From Cloacimonetes bacterium UBA6081 (GTDB lineage Bacteria; Cloacimonadota; Cloacimonadia; Cloacimonadales; Cloacimonadaceae), in NCBI GenBank assembly GCA_002428685.1, contig DIXL01000082.1, positions 1 to 13,445 on the forward strand: a stretch of DNA of 13,445 bases. The letters run 5' to 3'. The position numbers and the translations under genes were made by a program. Below the pieces are notes generated by a model, which searched no databases, was not told the origin of the DNA, and saw nothing but the letters and a program-made list of their open reading frames with translations. Of this stretch, positions 1-5,993 are shown piece by piece (position 1 is the first letter of the stretch; every line of letters starts with the position of its first letter).

Positions 1-65
1 GATATGGCATTGATATGGGAATGATAACAGGGATTTTGCTTGACGTGGATGTGGGGTTGGGCTGA
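1..65 (+). CDS. 3' end of an unidentified upstream gene (partial)
   Basis: The frame beginning at base 3 reads 20 codons without a stop and ends at TGA 63-65. The other two forward frames stop earlier. The visible C-terminus is glycine- and hydrophobic-rich (YGIDMGMITG, then a DVDVGLG tail). It is too short to assign to a family. The stop lies 33 nt before the nadE start, which fits co-transcription. It could also be chance open sequence. Confidence 0.35.
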   Translation, partial: YGIDMGMITGILLDVDVGLG

Positions 66-98
66 AAGGGACATAAGAAAGATTGGAGCAATGCAAGC

Positions 99-854
99 AT
101 GGATATCAAAAAAGAGATAGATAGAATCTGCGGATTTATACGCAACTACTGCCGACAAACCGGATTTGAAAACCTGGTGATTGGGCTTTCGGGTGGGATA
201 GATTCTGCCTTGTCTGCGGTTTTGGCAGTCCGGGCAATTGGGGCTGAGCATGTTTTCGCCTATAATATTCCCTATCGAAACAGCCATCCGGACAGCGCGG
301 GTGATGCCTGTATCATGGCCAAGCACCTTGGCATTGGCATGGAAACAATTGCACTCAGCCCCATGACAGATAGCTATTTTGAGGCTTACGAGCCGGAAGC
401 AACTCCGCTTCGCAGGGGCAATTGGATGGCCAGAATCAGGATGAATGTTCTATACGATCAGGCTGCAAAACGGCATGCCCTGGTGCTTGGAACCGGAAAC
501 CGCACCGAATTGCTGGTGGGATATTACACTCAGTTTGGCGATGCGGCCTGTGCTTTTGAGCCCATTGGGCATTTGTATAAAACGGAAGTTTGGGAAATGG
601 CCAAGGTGCTGGCTTTGCCGGAAAAGTTGATTCACAAAACGCCTACGGCAGATTTGTGGGCTGGACAAAGCGACGAAGCCGAAATGGGCATCAGCTATCC
701 CCGCCTGGATGCCGTTTTAAAGCACCTTACAGAGCCAAATCTATATCCTGATCCCAATGCCACAGAGGCAGAACTGACAAAAGTCCGAAAAATGATTGCC
801 AGCTCAGAATTTAAGCGGGTGATGCCTCCTATTTTAGAGAGAGAATTATGCTGA
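99..854 (+). CDS. nadE: NH3-dependent NAD+ synthetase
   Basis: This cytoplasmic enzyme carries out the last step of NAD synthesis: ATP-dependent amidation of deamido-NAD (nicotinate adenine dinucleotide). The 251-residue protein has the N-type ATP pyrophosphatase loop SGGIDSAL at residues 31-38. It also has the conserved GTGNRTELLVGYYTQFGD stretch at 131-148 and the KTPTADLWAGQSDE segment at 180-193, both typical of NadE. The length fits the short, ammonia-using form, because no N-terminal glutaminase (nitrilase) domain is present. A GGAG at 85-88 lies 10 nt before the ATG. An ATG at 91 is out of frame and soon stops. The 3' end overlaps the next gene by 7 nt, suggesting translational coupling. 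Identification is firm from the motifs. Confidence 0.96.
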   Translation: MDIKKEIDRICGFIRNYCRQTGFENLVIGLSGGIDSALSAVLAVRAIGAEHVFAYNIPYRNSHPDSAGDACIMAKHLGIGMETIALSPMTDSYFEAYEPEATPLRRGNWMARIRMNVLYDQAAKRHALVLGTGNRTELLVGYYTQFGDAACAFEPIGHLYKTEVWEMAKVLALPEKLIHKTPTADLWAGQSDEAEMGISYPRLDAVLKHLTEPNLYPDPNATEAELTKVRKMIASSEFKRVMPPILERELC

Positions 855-2023
855 GTCTGTTCAAATCCAGCCGTTGTGGACGTTGTTACACCGAACGTTT
901 TGTGCGCGTTTGCTCGCGCAAGGGCAAAAACACCTGCTGGAAATGCTGCAATGAGTTGCGCTGTGACGGCAATTGCCCAATAAGCTGTGCTTATGCCCCC
1001 AGAAATGTGGAGGGAAGTGAGTTTCCATCTTACAAAGCAGACTCTTTAAACGAAGGACGCATGGTGCTAAAGCTGCATATAGACTTGTGGATTGGCCGCC
1101 AGAATGCTCAGCTTGAGAATAAAACTCCATCCGCTTTTGCCCAAAGCAAGCCCCAGGAAATGTTGGCTTGGCTAAGCGGTTTTCAATACCCCAAGGGTTT
1201 TCCGGTGGACTATTTAATGGAAAAGCTGGGGCTGCATCATCAGGAAACAGAGCCGGTGGATGATCCGGAGTCTTGCGCAGAAGCCTATTTGAATACCCTG
1301 ATTCAGTTACAATGGAATAAATTGCACGATTATAGCATAAACCAAAGCACAATGCCAGACTTGGCAGATCGCTATACGGAGCTGCTTCAAGCTATTCCAA
1401 CTTTGTCTAAAATAAACACTTACAGTATAATTCACAGTGGCTTGGGTGAAGATGGCATCAGTGCCATAGTATTTGTGGAGCTAAATCATAAACAGGATTG
1501 GACTTTGCTGCTCTCCAACCGTAATGGAAAATGGCAAATACGTCAGAATATTGCAGGAAATCCTCAATTGTATTTTGCGCAAAACCAAGTTTATAGCGAA
1601 ATTGCCCAGGCACTGGGAAAAGCAGACGATGCTGTGGCCTGGGAAAAGCTGGAATCCGCCCTTAAAAGCTATCCCGACAGTGCAGATTTGTATTACTACA
1701 AAGCAATCTACTGGCAGTTAGTAAAGCAACTTGACAAGGCCACAGTGGATTTCTTTAATGCCATTGCCTTGGATAACGACTGGCCGGAACCATATTTTCA
1801 CTTGGGTGCGATATATTTAAGCAAAAAAGACTTTGCGCAGGCAGCAATGTGGTTTGCAGAGCTTACCCGCCTTCAACCGGACAACCCCAATGCTTTTAAT
1901 AACCTGGCTGCTGCTTATGCAGGGGGAGGGGAAACCGAAAAAGCCAGTGAAATCTGGAAGATGTTATTAATAAAGTTCCCCGGTTTTGAGCTGGCACAAA
2001 TGAATTTGGATAAGCTGAATTGA
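848..2023 (+). CDS. Cysteine-rich N-terminus plus TPR protein, function unknown
   Basis: The product has 391 residues and no signal peptide, so it is probably cytoplasmic. Residues 10-47 carry nine cysteines (C10, C13, C22, C30, C33, C34, C39, C43, C47), including CGRC and CWKCC, followed by an RCDGNCPISC segment. This looks like a zinc- or iron-sulfur-binding knuckle. Residues 60-140 have no recognised domain. Residues about 145-250 look alpha+beta and might be a compact NTF2-like fold, but this is weak. Residues about 263-388 form three to four TPR-like helix pairs, with YYYKAIYWQL, PYFHLGAIYL and AFNNLAAAYA as the A helices. TPRs usually bind protein partners. The gene overlaps nadE by 7 nt and ribD by 1 nt, so it is produced with two cofactor-biosynthesis enzymes. 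A link to metallocofactor or NAD/flavin metabolism is only inference from that position. Confidence 0.85.
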   Translation: MLSLFKSSRCGRCYTERFVRVCSRKGKNTCWKCCNELRCDGNCPISCAYAPRNVEGSEFPSYKADSLNEGRMVLKLHIDLWIGRQNAQLENKTPSAFAQSKPQEMLAWLSGFQYPKGFPVDYLMEKLGLHHQETEPVDDPESCAEAYLNTLIQLQWNKLHDYSINQSTMPDLADRYTELLQAIPTLSKINTYSIIHSGLGEDGISAIVFVELNHKQDWTLLLSNRNGKWQIRQNIAGNPQLYFAQNQVYSEIAQALGKADDAVAWEKLESALKSYPDSADLYYYKAIYWQLVKQLDKATVDFFNAIALDNDWPEPYFHLGAIYLSKKDFAQAAMWFAELTRLQPDNPNAFNNLAAAYAGGGETEKASEIWKMLLIKFPGFELAQMNLDKLN

Positions 2024-3120
2024 TGGATAATTACATAAAAACCAATCTGAAACTTGCCATTCGCACTGCGGAAAAAGCCCGGGGTAAATGCAGTCCCAAT
2101 CCCTTTGTAGGCGCAGTTGTGGTAAGGAATGGCATGGTTCTGGCCTCGGGCTTCACTCAGGCTTATGGCTTTGACCATGCGGAAGTGCAAGCCCTTAAAC
2201 AAGCAGGGAAAAAGGCAAAAGGGGCAGATATGTTTGTAACCCTAGAGCCTTGTTCGCATTATGGCAAAACCCCTCCTTGCGCTTCGGCAATTATTGCTGC
2301 CGGCATCAAGAGAGTGTTTGTGGGGATTCCTGACCCCAATCCTTTGGTATCCGGCAAGGGAATCGCTATGCTGCAAAAGGCTGGAATTGAGGTGCAATGC
2401 GGCTTTCTGGAAACTGAGATACGCAATCAATTGGAATATTATCTGTGTTACATGCAAAAGCAACGCCCGTTTGTTACCCTTAAAACGGCTTTATCTTTGG
2501 ATGGAAAGTTTGCAGCGGAAGATGGCAGCTCCAGATGGATAACAAATGAAGCCTCAAGACGTTATGTGCATAAATTGCGCAGTTGGCATGAAGTGGTATT
2601 AACCGGAATAAAAACCATCCTGATCGATGATCCGCTGTTAAATGTTCGCCTTGCAAAAGAAAGCAAACAACCTCTAAGGGCTGTGCTGGATCCCAATTTG
2701 GCTATTCCGATGCACAGTAAGTTTGTAGCCACGGCCAGTATCTTTCCCAGCCTTGTTTTCTGTACTAACGAACTGATGGGAACCCCGAAAGCCAGGTTAT
2801 TAAGGGAAATAGGGGTAGAATTATGTGGATTGGAGCTGTGTGATGGTCTATTTGACCTTTGGGATGTGCTGATGGCAATCCACCGGCGAAAACTGTATTC
2901 AATTTTGCTGGAAAGCGGAAGTGGTGTGGCAGAGAGTTTTTTGAAAGCCGGATTGGTGGATAAGTGCCTGTTATTTTATGGAAATATGCTGCTGGGAGGT
3001 AGCAATAGCCCTTTGGATGGCTTGGGAATAGAAAGCATAGATAGGGCTATTAAGCTTAGCAACTTAAAGCTTAAGAACTTTGGAGACACAATCTTGCTAA
3101 GCGGTTATCCGGTTTGGTAG
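2023..3120 (+). CDS. ribD: Bifunctional diaminohydroxyphosphoribosylaminopyrimidine deaminase / 5-amino-6-(5-phosphoribosylamino)uracil reductase
   Basis: RibD performs the second and third steps of riboflavin synthesis in the cytoplasm: zinc-dependent deamination of the pyrimidine product of GTP cyclohydrolase II, then NADPH-dependent reduction of the ribosyl group. The N-terminal deaminase domain (about 1-145) has HAE at 52-54 and PCSHYGKTPPC at 76-86, giving the zinc ligands H52, C77 and C86 and catalytic E54. The reductase domain (about 148-365) begins with the typical TLKTALSLDGKFA and has WITNEASRRYVHKLR and DDPLLNVR. The usual EGG/EAG loop reads ESG at 297-299. I chose ATG 2023, in the TGATG overlap with the preceding stop, over the TTG three bases upstream. 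At 365 residues the length is normal. No ribE, ribBA or ribH lies alongside, so the pathway genes are scattered. Confidence 0.95.
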   Translation: MDNYIKTNLKLAIRTAEKARGKCSPNPFVGAVVVRNGMVLASGFTQAYGFDHAEVQALKQAGKKAKGADMFVTLEPCSHYGKTPPCASAIIAAGIKRVFVGIPDPNPLVSGKGIAMLQKAGIEVQCGFLETEIRNQLEYYLCYMQKQRPFVTLKTALSLDGKFAAEDGSSRWITNEASRRYVHKLRSWHEVVLTGIKTILIDDPLLNVRLAKESKQPLRAVLDPNLAIPMHSKFVATASIFPSLVFCTNELMGTPKARLLREIGVELCGLELCDGLFDLWDVLMAIHRRKLYSILLESGSGVAESFLKAGLVDKCLLFYGNMLLGGSNSPLDGLGIESIDRAIKLSNLKLKNFGDTILLSGYPVW

Positions 3121-3205
3121 GGGCGTTCGCAGCTACGATTTATCTGGCAAAAACCCAAAGCTGATTTAGAATATCTATAAAACAAAACTCCCCAAGGAGG
3201 AATTA

Positions 3206-3601
3206 ATGAAAGTGATCCATTATGATCAAGTAGAACTCGAGCCTGTTTATGCCGATGGTGCAGAAGGTGCTCAAATCAGATGGCTGATTGCCCAAAAAGA
3301 TGGTGCTCCAAACTTTGCTTTGCGCATGTTTGAAGTTGCTCCCGAGGGTCATACACCCTATCACCAACACAATTGGGAGCATGAACTGTATGTCCTTTCG
3401 GGAAAAGGCGTTTTGGTTACCGAGCGTGGCGAAACTCCCTTCCTGAAAGATGACGTTATGTATGTGGATCCCAATATGATGCATGAATTTAAGAATACTG
3501 GAACCGAAACGCTGAAGTTTCTGTGCATAATACCCCATGAACAACCAATTATCAAGAAAACGGTGAATCCCTTTGCCGATGAAACCGCCAATAACTGCTA
3601 A
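3206..3601 (+). CDS. Small single-domain cupin protein
   Basis: This is a 131-residue beta-barrel cupin, probably cytoplasmic and metal-binding. Cupin motif 1 is visible as GHTPYHQHNWEHELYVLSGKG, with likely metal ligands H53, H55 and E60. Motif 2 is DDVMYVDPNMMHEFKNTG, with H93 as the fourth ligand and N97 conserved. Single-domain cupins of this size include sugar-binding, dioxygenase and regulatory members, so the substrate cannot be read from sequence. A strong ribosome binding site, AAGGAGG at 3194-3200, lies 5 nt before the ATG and fixes the start. Bases just before it can pair weakly with it (CTCC-CCAA-GGAG). The M42 peptidase gene starts 15 nt downstream, so the two are probably one transcript. 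Confidence 0.9.
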   Translation: MKVIHYDQVELEPVYADGAEGAQIRWLIAQKDGAPNFALRMFEVAPEGHTPYHQHNWEHELYVLSGKGVLVTERGETPFLKDDVMYVDPNMMHEFKNTGTETLKFLCIIPHEQPIIKKTVNPFADETANNC

Positions 3602-3616
3602 CTGTTTGGAGATAAA

Positions 3617-4675
3617 GTGAACGAAAAGAACAAAAAATACCTGTTTGACCTCTTGGAATGCCACAGTCCTTCCGGCTATGAAGCTCCTGCGCAAGCTATA
3701 ACCAAAGCCTATTTGCATGGTAGCTGCGACGATATTTCCAGCGACATAAACGGTAACCTGATTGCCTACAAAAAAGGCAGCGGGAAGTATAAGATAATGA
3801 TTGTAGGCCATGCCGATGAGATCGGATTTATTATTAATTACATCGATGATAATGGCTATATCTACGTAAAAACCCTGGGTGGTTTTGACGTAAATTTGCT
3901 TCCCGGTTTGCGGGTGGATATTCATCACGAAGGCAAGATTGTGAGGGGAATTATTGGTAAAAAGCCCATTCACATGATGCTTGGCGGCGACGATAATCCT
4001 AAGCTGAAGATCGAGGATTTGTGGATAGATATAGGTGCCAAAGACAAAGCTGATGCCTTAACCCGTGTGGCAGTTGGAGACACAATTACCTACAGCTCTC
4101 ATATCGAAATGCTGGGTGAAGATTTTATCGTCAGCAAGGCCACCGATAATAAGGTAGGGGTGTATGTAGCGGCTGCCGTGATGCATGAACTGGCAAAAAA
4201 GAAGCTTAAAGCCGATTACTATGCCGTGGCCTCCGTGGGAGAAGAAACTACCATGAAAGGTGCCAGAACCAGTGCCTACAGAATCGAGCCTGATATTGCC
4301 ATAGCTGTGGATGTAACCTTCACGTCCGACATCCCCGGAGCCGATAAACGCATCTATGGTGAAGTGGGTTTGGGCAAAGGGCCAACCTTATCCCTTGGGG
4401 CAGCATTGCATCCGGCTGTCAATAACAAGCTAATCGAGCTGGCCAAAAAACTGGATATCCCCGTGCAGATAGAGATTGCACCAAGCGGAACCGGAACCGA
4501 TGCAGATGCCATTCATGCTTCAAAATATGGGACTGCAACTGCGGTTATTGGCATCCCAAACCGTTATATGCACTCTCCCAACGAGGTTGTTTCCCTCAGC
4601 GACCTGGATAAGGCGGTGCAATTACTGATTGAGTTTTTGAAAAGCGTGGATGATAAACTGGTACTGGTGAGGTGA
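3617..4675 (+). CDS. M42-family metallo-aminopeptidase (glutamyl aminopeptidase / endoglucanase-M type)
   Basis: M42 enzymes are cytoplasmic, dinuclear-metal aminopeptidases that form large tetrahedral (TET) complexes and trim peptides. The 352-residue protein contains all expected metal and catalytic residues: H65 in GHADEIGF with D67, bridging D177 in KATDNKVG, the E209-E210 pair in VGEETTMKGA (general base plus ligand), D232 in AVDVTFTSD, and H319 in YMHSPNEVV. The segment APSGTGTDADAIH (288-300) is also typical. The start is GTG 3617, preceded by TTGGAG at 3605-3610. The reading begins with the standard M42 opening (LFDLLECHSPSGYE), so no upstream extension is needed. The family name includes endoglucanase for historical reasons; peptidase activity is the better expectation. 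The stop codon lies inside the first unit of a tandem repeat block. Confidence 0.94.
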   Translation: MNEKNKKYLFDLLECHSPSGYEAPAQAITKAYLHGSCDDISSDINGNLIAYKKGSGKYKIMIVGHADEIGFIINYIDDNGYIYVKTLGGFDVNLLPGLRVDIHHEGKIVRGIIGKKPIHMMLGGDDNPKLKIEDLWIDIGAKDKADALTRVAVGDTITYSSHIEMLGEDFIVSKATDNKVGVYVAAAVMHELAKKKLKADYYAVASVGEETTMKGARTSAYRIEPDIAIAVDVTFTSDIPGADKRIYGEVGLGKGPTLSLGAALHPAVNNKLIELAKKLDIPVQIEIAPSGTGTDADAIHASKYGTATAVIGIPNRYMHSPNEVVSLSDLDKAVQLLIEFLKSVDDKLVLVR

Positions 4676-4802
4676 GAGCTTCGCAGTGAGAGCTTCGCAG
4701 TGAGAGCTTCGCAGTGAGAGCTTCGCAAGGGAGAGCTGCGCAGGGGAGAGCTGCGCAGGGGAGAACTTCGTAAGGGAGAGCTGCGCAGGGGAGAGCTTTG
4801 CC
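4672..4802 (+). repeat. Tandem array of nine 14/15-nt units
   Basis: Four perfect 14-nt copies of GTGAGAGCTTCGCA (4672, 4686, 4700, 4714) are followed by five 15-nt variants of RGGGAGAGCTGCGCA type (4728, 4743, 4758, 4773, 4788). The first unit contains the TGA stop of the M42 gene (4673-4675). The units drift in steps, with perfect copies at one end and variants at the other, as expected from local duplication. No spacer-repeat structure is present, so this is not CRISPR. Confidence 0.95.
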
Positions 4803-4872
4803 TCTCTGTCCTCTGTCCCCTGTCCTCTGTCCCCTGTCCCCTGTCCCCTGTCCCCTGTCCCCTGTCCCCTGT
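4803..4872 (+). repeat. Heptamer tandem array, ten CCYCTGT units
   Basis: Ten consecutive 7-nt units follow directly on the preceding array: TCTCTGT, CCTCTGT, CCCCTGT, CCTCTGT, then six CCCCTGT. The + strand is almost pure pyrimidine apart from one G per unit. Its period is half that of the neighbouring 14-nt array. It resembles the short heptameric tandem repeats known between genes in cyanobacteria and other bacteria. A purine-rich GGGGAGAG (4788-4795) could pair imperfectly with CTCTGTCCCC in this array, giving a possible RNA hairpin between the M42 and zinc-ribbon genes. Confidence 0.95.
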
Positions 4873-4963
4873 CCCTTAAAAAAAGTGTTGACTCTCTTCC
4901 CCCTTCTCCAGAATTGACGCTTACTTGACAATAAGATAGCTATAAGCACCAAAGGAGAATACA

Positions 4964-5140
4964 ATGGCAAAGAACTTTCGTGGAAAAGGAATAAAGAATC
5001 TACCCAGTCATGGCCGGGGAGAATGCCCCGTATGCCATCGCACCGGAATCAAAGTTTTGCACGAGATCAAAGTGGCCGATAAAACCATCAAGGTCTGCAA
5101 AGTCTGTAAAGGCACATCACCCGAAAAACTAAGCGTTTAA
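4964..5140 (+). CDS. 58-residue zinc-ribbon protein, function unknown
   Basis: The ATG at 4964 is preceded by a clear AAAGGAG (4951-4957) at 6-nt spacing, and the frame ends at TAA 5138-5140. The protein is small and basic. It opens with MAKNFRGKGIKNLPSHGRG and then has two CxxC knuckles, CPVC (21-24) and CKVC (45-48), separated by a beta-hairpin-like stretch. This is a standard zinc-ribbon layout. The lysine- and arginine-rich tail regions and the position just before ksgA would fit an RNA- or ribosome-associated role, but that is inference. It does not match a ribosomal protein that I can name with confidence. No signal peptide is present. Confidence 0.85.
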   Translation: MAKNFRGKGIKNLPSHGRGECPVCHRTGIKVLHEIKVADKTIKVCKVCKGTSPEKLSV

Positions 5141-5210
5141 AACCCTCAATTGTTTGCTTTCGTTCAGAGCTAAATTAGTCTCAGTTCTGAACGGAAGCAT
5201 AAAAAAATCT

Positions 5211-5993
5211 ATGCAAGCTCTCAAAGCCCTTGGGCAGAACTTCTTAATTGATACCTCCATTGCAGCCGGCATTGCAGCTTTGGGAAATTTACAGCCTGGT
5301 GACAGAGTTTGGGAAATTGGCCCTGGCAAAGGCATTCTTACCGATGCCATCTTGGAATATGATGTGTGGCTACGAGCTTTCGAGCTTGATCGCAGGTTAC
5401 CCGAATATCTTTCAGAGCGTTATAAAGACAGGGTTCATTTCAGCTTTGGCGATGTGCTGCAAAGCGATTGGCCTGCACTGATTGAACAGGACAAAGCTCC
5501 CCTGAAGCTTATTGCCAATATTCCCTATCAAATCACCTCTCCGCTGCTCTATTTGCTGGAAAAGCACCAAGCTTCATTTTCGGTTATTGTCCTCATGCTG
5601 CAAAAAGAAGTGGCCGAAAGGCTTAGCGCAAAACCGGGGACAAAAAGCTATGCTCCTCTCACAATCCGGCTAAAGCTGTATTTTGATATTTATACCGCCT
5701 TGCAGGTAAATCGTGAGAGCTTTAGTCCCAGCCCAAACGTAGATTCTGCCGTAATCGTGATGAAGCCGCGGTCCAATCCCCCAATTTTGAAGCAGGCAAA
5801 TGCTTTTCACCAGATTTTAACCGCAGCTTTTGCCCATCGTCGTAAAACCCTGGCTAACAACCTGCAAGCCCTGTTGGGTAAAGAAAAAACCAAAGAACTT
5901 GAAAGAGTATCGGGCTTGGATTTTAAACGCCGCGGAGAAACCCTTGAAGAAGCTGACTATATCTTGCTTAGTGAGCTTATGGCTGCTTTGTAG
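5211..5993 (+). CDS. ksgA: 16S rRNA (adenine1518-N6/adenine1519-N6)-dimethyltransferase
   Basis: KsgA (RsmA) uses S-adenosylmethionine to dimethylate two adjacent adenines in the helix 45 loop of 16S rRNA during late small-subunit assembly. The 260-residue protein has the family opening LGQNFLID (7-14), the SAM-binding motif I EIGPGKGILT (35-44), acidic motif II around E58, FGD (79-81), and the catalytic motif IV NIPYQITSPLL (103-113). The C-terminal part carries FAHRRKTLANNL, typical of the family. I chose ATG 5211 because conserved sequence begins directly after it. A frame-open extension to TTG 5154 adds residues unlike the family, although a GGAAG at 5193-5197 leaves the start slightly uncertain. 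The last 50 nt overlap the next gene. Confidence 0.94.
   Translation: MQALKALGQNFLIDTSIAAGIAALGNLQPGDRVWEIGPGKGILTDAILEYDVWLRAFELDRRLPEYLSERYKDRVHFSFGDVLQSDWPALIEQDKAPLKLIANIPYQITSPLLYLLEKHQASFSVIVLMLQKEVAERLSAKPGTKSYAPLTIRLKLYFDIYTALQVNRESFSPSPNVDSAVIVMKPRSNPPILKQANAFHQILTAAFAHRRKTLANNLQALLGKEKTKELERVSGLDFKRRGETLEEADYILLSELMAAL
5934..5937 (+). promoter_or_regulatory. Ribosome binding site that decides the barrel-gene start
   Basis: GGAG lies 6 nt before an in-frame TTG at 5944, inside the 3' part of ksgA. From this TTG the translation opens MKKLTISCLV, a normal signal-peptide beginning with two lysines. Starting further upstream (TTG 5830) would add 38 residues that are only the shifted reading of ksgA. 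Confidence 0.7.

Noticed and set aside
861..1352. 163-codon open frame on the - strand opposite the TPR gene
   Set aside because: It is a shadow of the + strand gene, with no domain and cysteine/histidine-rich nonsense composition.
3121..3205. Terminator or promoter between ribD and the cupin gene
   Set aside because: No stable hairpin with a T-run and no convincing -35/-10 pair was found. Only the strong ribosome binding site is clear.
3203..3973. 256-codon open frame on the - strand opposite the cupin and M42 genes
   Set aside because: It lies entirely antisense to two genes with clear catalytic motifs. Its translation has no recognisable domain and no ribosome binding site that I could see.
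4672..4872. Possible CRISPR array
   Set aside because: Units are contiguous 14/15-nt and 7-nt repeats without unique spacers, and no cas gene is nearby.
4914..4946. Sigma-70 promoter before the zinc-ribbon gene (TTGACG 4914 or TTGACA 4925, TATAAG 4941)
   Set aside because: The spacings are 21 and 10 bp, not 16-18, and no other -10 hexamer fits well. A promoter there is plausible, but I cannot place it.
4596..4970. 124-codon open frame on the - strand through the repeat block
   Set aside because: It is open only because the repeat units contain no stop in that phase. The product is low-complexity (GDRGQGT and ALPCAALP repeats) and overlaps the end of the M42 gene.
5154..5210. Upstream extension of KsgA to TTG 5154
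   Set aside because: The 19 added residues do not resemble KsgA N-termini, no good ribosome binding site precedes TTG 5154, and the family motif begins right after ATG 5211.
5830..5943. Upstream extension of the barrel protein to TTG 5830
   Set aside because: The 38 extra residues are the shifted reading of conserved ksgA sequence, and they would bury the signal peptide inside the chain.
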